Shown: in pieces, positions 7,214 through 15,345 of the stretch
Position numbering within the stretch: the first letter of the stretch is position 1
Layout of the letters: each line of letters opens with the position of its first letter
NCBI GenBank assembly: GCA_035550215.1
Contig: DASZPM010000015.1
Coordinates: forward strand, 62,001-126,000
From: JABDFW01 sp035550215
GTDB taxonomy: Bacteria; Bacteroidota; Bacteroidia; Chitinophagales; Chitinophagaceae
DNA length: 64,000 bases
Direction of reading: 5' to 3'
The notes under the pieces: generated by a model
Seen by the model: the letters and a program-made list of their open reading frames with translations, nothing else
Told to the model about the DNA's origin: nothing
Database searches by the model: none
Translations under genes and position numbers: made by a program

Positions 7214-7633
7214 ATGAAAAAACTAATTTTTATTTTGCCAGTCGTTATACTAACAGCATGTAATCCATCTAAAAAGCCCGACAAAAATAGCGAGGGGGCA
7301 AATCCTATTGTAAACGGGGGCGCAAAGCCTGCAGACAGCACTACTGAAGGCGAAAGACTTATCTCAATTTATAATTGTTCCGGCTGTCATAACCTTGATA
7401 CCAACAAAACAGGGCCTTCATTCGTAGCTATCGCGAGAAGATACCCAAACGGGGAAGGTGTTGCGGAAAATCTTGCACATAGTATACTTTACGGAAGCAA
7501 GGGTGCATGGGGAACTAAAATTGCTATGCCGCCACACAACAATATACGTTACAACGATGCCGTTAAAATGGCGGAATATATTTTATCGCTTCGTGCCAAG
7601 GAAAGGGAAGATTCACTGAATACCGTCAGGTAA
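7214..7633 (+). CDS. Cytochrome c lipoprotein
   Basis: 139 residues. The lipobox VILTAC puts the lipidated cysteine at residue 16, then a flexible linker (PSKKPDKNSEGANP) and a class I cytochrome c domain with haem motif C55-S-G-C58-H59 and the distal Met in KIAMPPHNN. It would sit on the outer face of a membrane and carry electrons in the periplasm. It stands alone, divergent from the DinB gene, with no oxidase nearby. Confidence 0.9.
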   Translation: MKKLIFILPVVILTACNPSKKPDKNSEGANPIVNGGAKPADSTTEGERLISIYNCSGCHNLDTNKTGPSFVAIARRYPNGEGVAENLAHSILYGSKGAWGTKIAMPPHNNIRYNDAVKMAEYILSLRAKEREDSLNTVR

Positions 7634-7721
7634 TAATCTTGTATGCGCAGAAGAAGGTGTTGATGCGGTCATAATAATTCTACAATACTGCCAGTTAGAT
7701 TGCATTGGCTTTTTTCAAAGG

Positions 7722-8177
7722 TTATTTTTTCAACCTTACATCATAAACAAAATCATGCACAGCAAGTATTTTACACTTCGTAATATCGCTGTGCAGTGGA
7801 TTTAAAAGGTAATTATATTCCAATGGAATTATAGCGGAAGGAATTTTAATAACGGCGAAATCACCTTTCTTAAATAAGGTTGTTCCGAAATCTCTTGTTG
7901 ACCCCGGCGCAGGTGAAGCAGTCCAGTTACCGGGCAGGTTTTCAATTTTTACCTCAAGTATGTTGTCCAAGGATATTTCAATTGTAGTAAAACTTAACGC
8001 CCGGGGAATGTCATCAATATTTACATTGGCAGTATATTCAAGTAATGCAAGTGCCCTGCTTTCTGATGTATAAACACACGGCGTTAGCTTATGGTTCCAT
8101 CGTCCGCCGTTAAGCCGGGCTCCCTCGCCTGTTAGGTCGTATGCATATTTAGTTTTCCCGATTCTGTAAACAATCAT
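7722..8177 (-). CDS. RES-domain toxin
   Basis: 151 residues. The RES block is clear: ARLNGGRWNHKLTPCVYTSESRALALLEYTANV, with the R, Y, S and E positions that name the family. Characterised RES toxins break down NAD or ADP-ribosylate a target in the cytoplasm (family knowledge). The gene lies 11 nt downstream of its presumed antitoxin, in the antitoxin-first order usual for this type. Confidence 0.92.
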   Translation of the reverse strand: MIVYRIGKTKYAYDLTGEGARLNGGRWNHKLTPCVYTSESRALALLEYTANVNIDDIPRALSFTTIEISLDNILEVKIENLPGNWTASPAPGSTRDFGTTLFKKGDFAVIKIPSAIIPLEYNYLLNPLHSDITKCKILAVHDFVYDVRLKK

Positions 8178-8188
8178 TGGCGGCAGTT

Positions 8189-8773
8189 TTATGCATATAC
8201 GCCGTAATCAATACGCCCAATAAGATTTTTAACTTCCTCCCTGCCGTATTGGTTAGTTAAAAAACTGTAGGGCGCTTTGCCGCCCAATGCCTGGTTTGGC
8301 CTGAAAACCCACGCATTAAAGCGTTCTTCATCTTCAAAAACCTCGTAACCATAGGAATATATATCGGCAAGGCTAACAATTTTTTCGCTAAGAGACTGGT
8401 TGAATTTATCGCTGCCTTTTTTATTTATAAGTGTAGCCCTTGCAACATCCAGTACTTCGGAAAGTTGGTCGTAGCCCAAACCGCTCTTTTGTTTTAAATA
8501 CTCCAAATCGGTTTTTGAAATTCCTTTGTTTATCATTTCTATCTTTTCATAAGGCGTAATATTGCTTACCTGCCTGGTGTTGCCCTGTAACATATCTTTT
8601 AGTGCCCTAACCTTACCGGCTATATTTTGAGCAACTGCACTAAGATAGTGGCCGGGCATGGCGCCTGAATAGGCCATTCCACTATCATTTACAACGCTGG
8701 CTGCAGTCTCTACCTGGTTGGCCGTGTACTTTTTTGCGTTATGCTGGTTAACACTTTTTTTGGGCGTTTGCAT
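8189..8773 (-). CDS. Xre/MbcA/ParS-type antitoxin
   Basis: 194 residues. The C-terminal domain carries the DUF2384 pattern: SLSEKIVSLADIYSYGYEVFEDEERFNAWVFRPNQALGGKAPYSFLTNQYGREEVKNLIGRIDYGVYA, the toxin-binding region. The central part (ISKTDLEYLKQKSGLGYDQLSEVLDVARATL) fits the Xre-like helix-turn-helix. The N-terminus is long and polar. It neutralises the RES toxin and probably represses the pair through the nested AT-rich palindrome just upstream. Confidence 0.9.
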   Translation of the reverse strand: MQTPKKSVNQHNAKKYTANQVETAASVVNDSGMAYSGAMPGHYLSAVAQNIAGKVRALKDMLQGNTRQVSNITPYEKIEMINKGISKTDLEYLKQKSGLGYDQLSEVLDVARATLINKKGSDKFNQSLSEKIVSLADIYSYGYEVFEDEERFNAWVFRPNQALGGKAPYSFLTNQYGREEVKNLIGRIDYGVYA

Positions 8774-8780
8774 ATACTTT

Positions 8781-8814
8781 TACTATAAAATATAAATTTA
8801 TACCAAATATAGTA
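8781..8814 (-). promoter_or_regulatory. Promoter and operator of the RES/Xre pair
   Basis: The minus-strand -7 element TATATTTG (plus 8804-8811) lies inside nested inverted repeats: outer arms TACTATA (8781-8787) and TATAGTA (8808-8814), inner perfect 12-bp palindrome TATAAATTTATA (8791-8802). The antitoxin start codon is 8 nt away. No clear -33 element is seen in the AT-rich flank. Confidence 0.6.
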
Positions 8815-8857
8815 CATTTTTATATTATTTAAAATTTTTTTATCATTTTTTTCTCTT

Positions 8858-8886
8858 TTTGCCACACCCTGCCTTTTATAGCTTTG
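8858..8886 (+). promoter_or_regulatory. Promoter of the DUF2306 gene
   Basis: TTTG at 8858-8861, a 17-nt spacer, TAGCTTTG at 8879-8886. It predicts a start near 8892. Confidence 0.7.
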
Positions 8887-8962
8887 CTGTACGTAAACTT
8901 CTAAACACCTGGAAACAGCTAAAAATATCGTCAGAAGCTTTATTGTTTACTTTATACTTTGC

Positions 8963-9613
8963 ATGGGCACCTTTTTGATGCTGAAAGGCATCATACAATA
9001 TCTTGCATTGAGGGATGATGTGGGCTTTCTCAGGTTTAAACAGGATTACCTGCATATAAGGGCTTGGAAAGCCGCTTTTTACACCCATGTATTTACAAGC
9101 ATATTTACTTTACTGGCAGGGTTTACACAGTTTTCAAATGATATATTACGGCGGCACAAAAAACTGCACCGGGCTATCGGCAAAATATATGTATTTGCTG
9201 TATTACTCGTCAATTTTCCCGCAGGAATGATAATGGCAGTGTATGCCAATGGCGGCATAACATCAAAAATTGCTTTTATAATATTAGACAGCCTTTGGTT
9301 TTGGTTTACGCTAAAGGCATTTATTGAAATAAGGAATAGAAGAATTATTGCACACAAACATTTTATGATGCGCAGTTATGCGCTTACTTTATCTGCAGTA
9401 GCGCTCCGAAGCTGGCAATACATCCTTTCCCATAGCTTTGTTATTGACCCCGCAACACTGTATAAAATTGATGCATGGATGGGTTTTGTACCCAACCTGC
9501 TTTTTGCCGAATGGCTGATAAGAAAAAATCCTGCAAAAAAGAAGCCTACAGCGCTTGCAAAGCCAGTAAAATCAAAGATCCTACCTGTGAAAGTCCAGGT
9601 TGATAATAATTAA
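8963..9613 (+). CDS. DUF2306-family membrane protein
   Basis: 216 residues from ATG 8963, with four or more membrane helices. The conserved core is YTHVFTSIFTLLAGFTQFSNDILRRHKKLHRAIGKIYVFAVLLVNFPAGMIMA, followed by IAHKHFMMRSYALTLSAVALRSWQYIL; the H/R pattern of these blocks defines DUF2306. Function unknown. The frame stays open back to 8897, just after the predicted transcription start, and encodes a plausible first helix (SFIVYFILCMGTFLML). The true start may therefore be upstream at a rare start codon, giving a near-leaderless mRNA. The 3' end overlaps the convergent gene at 9581. Confidence 0.8.
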   Translation: MGTFLMLKGIIQYLALRDDVGFLRFKQDYLHIRAWKAAFYTHVFTSIFTLLAGFTQFSNDILRRHKKLHRAIGKIYVFAVLLVNFPAGMIMAVYANGGITSKIAFIILDSLWFWFTLKAFIEIRNRRIIAHKHFMMRSYALTLSAVALRSWQYILSHSFVIDPATLYKIDAWMGFVPNLLFAEWLIRKNPAKKKPTALAKPVKSKILPVKVQVDNN

Positions 9614-9790
9614 AAATGAAATTCCACACAGGATAACTAAAAATGAAACAACACCTGTTATAATGCTGAAAAGCATTGCGTTTTTATTGCCCGTTTTAGC
9701 AAGGCTGCCATGTACCTTTAAACCAATATAATAAGCCGAAAACCCGCTTATTGCCAGTATTATAAGCAATATAAAAACTATGATTGCCAT
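9581..9790 (-). CDS. Small two-helix membrane protein
   Basis: 69 residues with two hydrophobic helices (IIVFILLIILAISGFSAYYIG and AMLFSIITGVVSFLVILCGISFLIIINL) linked by a basic loop. It starts 10 nt after the glycosidase stop codon and is probably co-transcribed with it. Its last 33 nt overlap the 3' end of the DUF2306 gene on the other strand. No named family recognised. Confidence 0.6.
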   Translation of the reverse strand: MAIIVFILLIILAISGFSAYYIGLKVHGSLAKTGNKNAMLFSIITGVVSFLVILCGISFLIIINLDFHR

Positions 9791-9800
9791 AAAATATTTT

Positions 9801-12587
9801 TTAATGAGTTAAGGTTATTTCACTATGGGTAATATTCCACCCTTCCAAAGTTAATGCGGGTATATGGCCGGCGAGTTTTTGTAATGGACAACTTACTGTT
9901 AAAGTTGTTGTTTCGCCGGCTTTTAATGAAAAGTAATTATCACTCCAGAAACATGGCATCACTTCTTCCCCATTTACCCTTATTTGCGGGTTAATAAAAA
10001 ATGCCAGTTGGCCCGACTTATTGGTGAATTGAATGGTATAGTTTTCATTGGCTGCTCCTTTTTCCGCGCTTATTATTTTCGCCTGTACGGTTGCGGCTTT
10101 CATACCATTCAGCCCGGTAAAATTGTGCTTTGGTTCTATCCAATACTCGTTATGGGAAATTGTTTTACCCGCCGCATTTTTAAGCCGCAACACAACAAAT
10201 ACTAGTCCTCCCTCTTTACTTAGCTGACCCGACAGTTTGAATACCTCTTTGGCACCGCTTGCCGCAACGGATACGTTGCCGCTGTGCTTATACAGGGGCA
10301 TTCCGTTTATGTCAAACAATTCTGTCTCTGCCGTCAGGCTTGTTTTACCTGCGTAAGTGCGGTTAATTACTGCTACAGCAGAATCGTCAAGGTTAAGTTG
10401 TACATGCACGGGTTCACATGCACGCTGCATAAAATAATACCCGGCATTCGGCTCAAGGTACCAATCATAAACCTGCCATATAACACTCGGAAAGGCCGCA
10501 TTAAGCTTCCATAACATCACACCACCGGTTTCGTTCAGCTTGTGCCCTGCCGCCTCAAAAATGCCCCGGTAGCCATTGGCATTTACCAGTTGCATCTTGT
10601 CACAAAATTCCTTCATGGTTGCAGGCGCACCGTAACGCGTAACCATCGCTTTATAATACAATTCATAGTGGCCATTGCCGCTGCAGGCGTCATGGTAACC
10701 CCAGGTATTATTTAACGGGTAAGGCAAACTTGTATCGGGCACAAGATTGGAGATTATTTTGGGGAGAGAAGCATACGGCGGTTGTGAAGGTATTCCCGTC
10801 TCATCTTTAAATACCCAGTCCCTTCCCCTGTCAGCCAGCCGGTAATACTGCGCTGCGTCCTGCCACGAATATGGGCCACCGCTGTACACACCTGACGGCT
10901 GGTCATCCGGCCATGACCCCTTCCACCCTGCCGGTTGCTTTGCAAAGCCTGATGAACTTGGTATAAAAGGCCTTGTACCATCAAGCAAAGCTATGTTATC
11001 ACGCATGGCATTATACAATTCCTGGCGGGCATGTCCCTCGTTGCCGCCGGTCCATACCAGCAGGCTTGGGTGGTTACGAATCCGTAAAATAGTACTCAGG
11101 ATGTTACGTATATACACATCTCCCTGGTAAGGGTATTCTGCTGACCCTTTAAACTCGCCGTGGGTATCGCCGGTTATCCAAAAGTCCTGCCATACCATCA
11201 GGCCGTAACGGTCGGCAAGTTCAAAAAATATGTCTGGCTCCGCAATACCGCCACCCCAAATGCGCACCAGGTTTACATTGGCGTTCCGGCACAAATGCAG
11301 TTCATAATCGTACCGCAGTGAGTCACGGTTTAACATCATATCCGGCACCCAGGCGCCGCCCACTAAATGCACTCTTTCACCATTTACAAAAAAGTCGCGC
11401 CGTACCCAGCCATCAACAATGGTCGTCTTGCTGCTCACTGTACGTATGCCAAAAATAAAACTGGTGTCATCAAGTACGCTGGCACCGTCTGTATATTGCA
11501 GCCGTATACGGTATAAATTGGCGGTACCATAGCCGTTTGGCCACCAAAGCTTTGGGTGATGTATAATAAACTGCTGTATATCGCTTGCTGTTAAGCTTAC
11601 CTCTTTTGATGAATTGCCCTCAAGCGCAATGTTCTTATCCACACTAAACCCTACTTCGTTAAAATTCTCCGGCGATACAGATATTCTCAGTTTGCCGTTT
11701 TGGGCAGAGGCGCTGAAATTATTAAGGGAAAGCTGCAATGAAAGTTTCGCTGTATTAGTATCAGGCAAGCCAGGTAATTCAGTCACAATATGCGCATGCT
11801 GTATGGTAACATTACCGCTTGTGCGCAGGTAAACAGGTTGCCAAATGCCCATATTGCGGTCGTGCACTTCGGGCATCCAGTCCCACCCAACAGAACAGAG
11901 CATGGTAACATTCTTTCCAATATCGCCGGTAGGTCCGCCGTTGGCATAAAAATCTCCCAGCGCGTCTAATTGGGGGTGCGCAGGCAGGCCCGGGTAATCA
12001 AGCGGGTATATTTTAACAGCAACGGCATTGGCGCCGTCCGCCTTTACAAGGCTGCTTATATCAAAGCTGTACTCCGCAAACATGCCTGCCATCTGCGCAG
12101 AATCAGCCACCTGTTTACCATTCACCCAAACGTCTGCCCGGTAGTTAATGCCTTTAAAGATTAGCTGAAAATGCCTGCCCCTGTCAGTTGCGGGAACGTT
12201 AAACGCCGTTCTGTACCAATAGGGCTTTTTCCATGGGTTGGGTTCATTGGGAAGGAAACTGTATTTCTCCAAATGGTATTCATGGTTGAAGGAATCCGAT
12301 GCGTCCGGTATCAGCATATTGTTCATGCCAATGTATGGGTCAGGGTACACACCATTCACCACCAGTCCCGTTAAAACCGTACTGGGCACCTTTACAGGAA
12401 ACCAGTAGTTGGCGGATGTGTAGCCGGCCCCCGATATTGTGCTGCCATCATCTGTAATTACCGCTGAAGACTGTAAACTGAAGCTCTTTAACTGTACCTG
12501 CTTAATATTACCCGTTTGGGCACAAACGTTTACTACGGGCAAAAGCAATAGTACACCGGCGAAGAAGTGGAGGGATTTCTGGCTCAT
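9801..12587 (-). CDS. GH2 exo-glycosidase (exo-glucosaminidase/mannosidase type)
   Basis: About 928 residues; ATG 12587 gives the best signal peptide (MSQKSLHFFAGVLLLL...CAQ), ATG 12599 adds four residues. Domains in order: sugar-binding jelly roll (PYWYRTAFNVP, INYRADVWVNG), immunoglobulin-like domains, and a TIM barrel with LVRIWGGG, NHPSLLVWTGGNEG and FKDETGIPSQP. Numbering from 12599, E521 (GGNEG) is the likely acid/base and E600 (DETG) the likely nucleophile, a spacing close to that of exo-beta-D-glucosaminidase CsxA. WPDDQPSGVYSGGPYSW also resembles that subgroup. It probably trims chitosan-like or mannose-containing oligosaccharides in the periplasm. A small membrane protein follows by 10 nt. 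Confidence 0.88.
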   Translation of the reverse strand: MSQKSLHFFAGVLLLLPVVNVCAQTGNIKQVQLKSFSLQSSAVITDDGSTISGAGYTSANYWFPVKVPSTVLTGLVVNGVYPDPYIGMNNMLIPDASDSFNHEYHLEKYSFLPNEPNPWKKPYWYRTAFNVPATDRGRHFQLIFKGINYRADVWVNGKQVADSAQMAGMFAEYSFDISSLVKADGANAVAVKIYPLDYPGLPAHPQLDALGDFYANGGPTGDIGKNVTMLCSVGWDWMPEVHDRNMGIWQPVYLRTSGNVTIQHAHIVTELPGLPDTNTAKLSLQLSLNNFSASAQNGKLRISVSPENFNEVGFSVDKNIALEGNSSKEVSLTASDIQQFIIHHPKLWWPNGYGTANLYRIRLQYTDGASVLDDTSFIFGIRTVSSKTTIVDGWVRRDFFVNGERVHLVGGAWVPDMMLNRDSLRYDYELHLCRNANVNLVRIWGGGIAEPDIFFELADRYGLMVWQDFWITGDTHGEFKGSAEYPYQGDVYIRNILSTILRIRNHPSLLVWTGGNEGHARQELYNAMRDNIALLDGTRPFIPSSSGFAKQPAGWKGSWPDDQPSGVYSGGPYSWQDAAQYYRLADRGRDWVFKDETGIPSQPPYASLPKIISNLVPDTSLPYPLNNTWGYHDACSGNGHYELYYKAMVTRYGAPATMKEFCDKMQLVNANGYRGIFEAAGHKLNETGGVMLWKLNAAFPSVIWQVYDWYLEPNAGYYFMQRACEPVHVQLNLDDSAVAVINRTYAGKTSLTAETELFDINGMPLYKHSGNVSVAASGAKEVFKLSGQLSKEGGLVFVVLRLKNAAGKTISHNEYWIEPKHNFTGLNGMKAATVQAKIISAEKGAANENYTIQFTNKSGQLAFFINPQIRVNGEEVMPCFWSDNYFSLKAGETTTLTVSCPLQKLAGHIPALTLEGWNITHSEITLTH

Positions 12588-12651
12588 AACAACAAGCATT
12601 AGCTGGTTAAAATTAAGGCAGAATACTTAAGTGCACCAACTATTTAAGGCA

Positions 12652-12669
12652 GCCCGGGCTACCCCGGGC
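12652..12669. other. GC-rich stem-loop upstream of the glycosidase gene
   Basis: GCCCGGG (12652-12658) and CCCGGGC (12663-12669) form a perfect 7-bp stem with a 4-nt loop. It lies between the rpsG terminator and the glycosidase start. There is no T run on either side, so a leader structure or protein site is more likely than a terminator. Confidence 0.4.
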
Positions 12670-12694
12670 CGGCTTTATCAGTTTACCGCGCAAT

Positions 12695-12733
12695 AAAAAA
12701 ACCTCCGGCCAGTAAAATGACCGGAGGTTTTTA
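12695..12733 (-). terminator. Terminator of rpsL-rpsG
   Basis: On the minus strand AACCTCCGG and CCGGAGGTT flank a short loop and are followed by seven T residues. It begins 18 nt after the rpsG stop codon and separates the ribosomal genes from the glycosidase. Confidence 0.85.
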
Positions 12734-12750
12734 ACTAAAAATATAATTGA

Positions 12751-13218
12751 TTACACCTTGAAGTGGGAGAACGCCTTGTTAGCTTCAGCCATGCGGTGTG
12801 TATCTTCTTTCTTTTTAAATGCAGCGCCTTCACCTTTAGCGGCAGCCATAATTTCGCTGGCAAGTTTATCAGCCATGGTACGGCCGTTTCTTTCGCGGCT
12901 GTAGCGTATAAGCCATTTCATGCTCAGGGAAATTTTCCTGTCTGCACGCACCTCGGCAGGTATCTGGAAGGTGGCGCCACCAATCCTGCGGCTGCGTACT
13001 TCCACTGAAGGGGTTACGTTTGCCAGCGCTTTTCTCCATATATCATACCCGTTGTCACCGGTTTGCTTGCTCACCTTATCAACCGCGTCATAAAACGCAT
13101 TAATTGCAGTGCTTTTTTTACCATCCCACATCAGGTTGTTAATAAAACGGGTAACCATTTTATCGTTAAAACGCCCGTCGGGTGCTAAAGGTAATTTCTT
13201 GGCTTGCGATTTACGCAT
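12751..13218 (-). CDS. rpsG: 30S ribosomal protein S7
   Basis: 155 residues, the normal length. Matches the family throughout: KMVTRFINNLMWDGKKSTA, NVTPSVEVRSRRIGGATFQIPAEVR, SLSMKWLIRYSRERNGRTMADKLASEIM and HRMAEANKAFSHF. S7 nucleates assembly of the 30S head on 16S rRNA. It follows rpsL by 89 nt. The usual next gene of the str operon, fusA, is absent; a terminator and a glycosidase gene follow. Confidence 0.98.
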   Translation of the reverse strand: MRKSQAKKLPLAPDGRFNDKMVTRFINNLMWDGKKSTAINAFYDAVDKVSKQTGDNGYDIWRKALANVTPSVEVRSRRIGGATFQIPAEVRADRKISLSMKWLIRYSRERNGRTMADKLASEIMAAAKGEGAAFKKKEDTHRMAEANKAFSHFKV

Positions 13219-13307
13219 GTTCTTTTTTATTTTTAGATTTCTGGTTTCGATATTCTGAGGCCTGTTTCAATCCTCAAAATCACTAAACCAGCAATTACTT
13301 AATTATT

Positions 13308-13691
13308 TTATTTCTTTTTTGCCTTTTCTTTCTTGGTACCGTACTTGCTGCGGCTCTTTTTACGGTCTTTCACCCCGGCAGTATCAAGGCTGCCGCGCAC
13401 AATGTGGTAACGTACACCCGGCAAATCCTTCACACGGCCACCGCGTATCAGCACGATAGAGTGTTCCTGCAGGTTATGGCCTTCACCCGGAATGTAAGCG
13501 ATAACTTCAACTTTGTTGGTTAAGCGCACTTTAGCTACTTTACGCAATGCTGAATTTGGCTTTTTGGGTGTTGTGGTATAAACCCTGGTACAAACACCAC
13601 GGCGTTGAGGACAAGAGTCCAAAGCCCTTGATTTGCTTTTAGCCCTTATTATCTCGCGGCCCTTTCTTACTAACTGTTGTATGGTAGGCAT
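13308..13691 (-). CDS. rpsL: 30S ribosomal protein S12
   Basis: 127 residues. Hallmarks: SCPQRRGVCTRVYTTTPKKPNSALRKVAKVRL and DLPGVRYHIVRGSLDTAGVKDRKKSRSKYGTKK. S12 lies at the decoding centre; K in TPKKPNS and the loop around LPGVRYH are the usual sites of streptomycin resistance changes, and both are wild-type here. First gene of the transcript with its own promoter. Confidence 0.98.
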   Translation of the reverse strand: MPTIQQLVRKGREIIRAKSKSRALDSCPQRRGVCTRVYTTTPKKPNSALRKVAKVRLTNKVEVIAYIPGEGHNLQEHSIVLIRGGRVKDLPGVRYHIVRGSLDTAGVKDRKKSRSKYGTKKEKAKKK

Positions 13692-13717
13692 TCTATCCGA
13701 TTAAATTTTTGGGACGG

Positions 13718-13749
13718 CAAAGGTAGGGCAACTAACATATAATTCCAAA
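13718..13749 (-). promoter_or_regulatory. Promoter of rpsL-rpsG
   Basis: On the minus strand TTTG (plus 13746-13749), a 20-nt spacer, then TACCTTTG (plus 13718-13725). Transcription should start near 13713, about 22 nt before the rpsL ATG. Confidence 0.75.
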
Positions 13750-13989
13750 AAACTATTAAAAAAAAGCACGTAAAATGTTTAAACCCCGCCCAAATTTACA
13801 CGCCGTGCAAAAGTAAGCGTTTTTCCACCCCTGTCAAACCCCTGCCAAAAAACCGCGTTTATATGCAAACATCCTTGTTCCGTAGCTAATCGGGCTATCC
13901 TTCCCGCAGCGTCCTGCTGAACTCGTTTCAGCATCCCCTGCTATATTTCGGGAGGAAAAGAGCCCGCCACCGTGACCATCGGGGGAAAA
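13750..13989. other. Intergenic stretch without a gene
   Basis: No credible coding frame. GC-rich patches such as GGGAGGAAAAGAG (about 13950) resemble the edges of the repeat units that follow at 13990, so this may be a decayed copy of the same repeat. Confidence 0.4.
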
Positions 13990-14455
13990 GGGAGGAATGT
14001 CATTTTACATAATCTATTCATTGTTAATTACTTACTAAAATTTTTATTCATTTTTTTATAAATTCGCTTTAGTGAACTCTGTGCATTTTCCCTTTGTGTT
14101 CTCTGTGGTTGAGATTTTACCACCAAGCACACAGAGGTTTGGCACGGTGGGGCACAAAGAAAAACCCGCCACATTCCCGTCATTGCGAAGGATTTGCCGG
14201 GCTTGTGCTTTGGCCAAAGCCTGTGGCAATCCCCCTTCCGGCGAATCAAAAAAATCAGGCCAAAATCGTGGTGAGGGAGGAATACTATTTTGCATAATCT
14301 ATTCATTGTTAATAACTTAGTTAAATTTTTACGCATTTTTTTTACAAATTACCCCTGTGAGCTTTGTCCGCCTCTTGCCTTTGCGGCCTTTGTGGTTGAA
14401 CATCCCCCTTCCGGCGCATCAACAAGCCGAACCAAAACCGGGAGGAAAAAATCAA
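13990..14455. repeat. Tandem pair of degenerate intergenic repeat units (~284 bp)
   Basis: Two copies of a block GGAGGAA...CATAATCTATTCATTGTTAA... ending TTTTTT...AAATT lie at about 13992-14065 and 14276-14350. Each is followed by a 'CTCTGTG...TTTGTGGTTGA' segment and by CCCCTTCCGGCG-ATCAA (near 14228 and 14405). A third GGGAGGAA start is seen at 14447. The unit is not protein coding; the 'TGTGCCTTTGTGGTT'-like part is of a type I associate with dispersed intergenic repeats in this phylum. The second copy overlaps the 3' end of the minus-strand gene ending at 14342. Confidence 0.65.
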
Positions 14456-14899
14456 TAGCACTGGTGAGGCTATGAAAAAAGTTGAACAATTAATTAAACC
14501 CTTAAGAGATTTTTGCAACGTTAATAATATTACAAACGGCCTACACATTACCCTTTTGGGCGGTGAATTAAGTGTAGCGTTTGACCTCGCAAGCTTTTTG
14601 TAGGAAGCAATGGTTAGCCACGCTTTTGTGATTTCTCCCAATGGATTATAAGCAAGTAAATAAACCTCATAGGATTTATTATCAACGTCCCTGTGTTCCA
14701 CAATTTGATTTTCAGTGTATTGCACCCTGTCATTTAATCCGAAGTATTTGGATATTTCATTTTCTGGGCAAACAACAGTATTTGTAACATACAATCCATA
14801 AGCTTCTAAAGAATTACCCCGTATATCTTTTAAAGGTCTGCTTATTAACTTTAAGTTCTCGGGTTTATTTGCTTCTGTGCAAGCTTCGTAAAATGTCAT
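14342..14899 (-). CDS. Hypothetical protein, C-terminus running into a repeat
   Basis: 185 residues from ATG 14899 (MTFYEACTEANKPENLKL). The frame is open further back to 15046, but that part is hydrophobic and low-complexity, and overlaps the divergent gene. Residues 1-110 look like a real folded protein (LKLISRPLKDIRGNSLEAYGLYVTNTVVCPEN, VYLLAYNPLGEITKAWLTIASYKKL). The last 40 residues or so are encoded by the repeat unit (RFWFGLLMRRKGDVQPQRPQRQ), so the original 3' end has probably been replaced. No family recognised; AT-rich composition. Confidence 0.45.
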   Translation of the reverse strand: MTFYEACTEANKPENLKLISRPLKDIRGNSLEAYGLYVTNTVVCPENEISKYFGLNDRVQYTENQIVEHRDVDNKSYEVYLLAYNPLGEITKAWLTIASYKKLARSNATLNSPPKRVMCRPFVILLTLQKSLKGLINCSTFFIASPVLLIFSSRFWFGLLMRRKGDVQPQRPQRQEADKAHRGNL

Positions 14900-14999
14900 A
14901 GGGGTAAAATAGTAAAAAATCAAGCCTAAGTAAAATATTTTTTCCAACTTTGGGAAAATAAAAAACACCGCTGTAACGGGGTAATTAAATGTAGTCCAA

Positions 15000-15026
15000 A
15001 CCAGTGTAAATATAATTAATACTGGT
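15000..15026. promoter_or_regulatory. Inverted repeat before the 15030 gene
   Basis: ACCAGT (15000-15005) and ACTGGT (15021-15026) separated by 15 AT-rich nt, ending 3 nt before the ATG at 15030. An operator or a chance repeat; weak evidence. Confidence 0.25.
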
Positions 15027-15029
15027 TTT

Positions 15030-15239
15030 ATGAAAGATAAATACATTCAGCCAACTGAATTTAATGAAGTATTATCTGAAGTGGTTGAGACAGAACACAA
15101 TAAGGATGAGGATTTTTGGTTTACTGGTAGCCCTGCCAGCAATTTTAAAGATTTGTTTTCGTCTGCCCCTGTTAGGGTGGTGTCTATTGATTTTAAAAAA
15201 AAAGTTGAGGAGGGCAGAAAGGTTATTATCAATAGGTAA
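15030..15239 (+). CDS. Small acidic hypothetical protein
   Basis: 69 residues (MKDKYIQPTEFNEVLSEVVE...RVVSIDFKKKVEEGRKVIINR). Charged and well mixed, with amino-acid use that fits a real protein, but no family was recognised. It stands divergent from the 14342-14899 gene inside a decayed region, so it may be a relic or a small accessory gene. Confidence 0.4.
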   Translation: MKDKYIQPTEFNEVLSEVVETEHNKDEDFWFTGSPASNFKDLFSSAPVRVVSIDFKKKVEEGRKVIINR

Positions 15240-15345
15240 TAATATGAAGGAAATATCTTGTTCTGAAAAGCAGTCTTTCTGGATATACACTAGGCGAGAA
15301 TAAATTTTTAAAGTAACAACTTAAAATAACATCAAATTCCAGTAA

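Noticed and set aside
13990..14350. Possible CRISPR-like array
   Set aside because: Only two long, diverged units without short regular repeats and spacers, and no cas genes in the window.
14900..15046. Hydrophobic N-terminal extension of the 14342-14899 gene
   Set aside because: It overlaps the divergent gene at 15030 and its upstream repeat, and the hydrophobic residues come from AT-rich DNA, so ATG 14899 is preferred.
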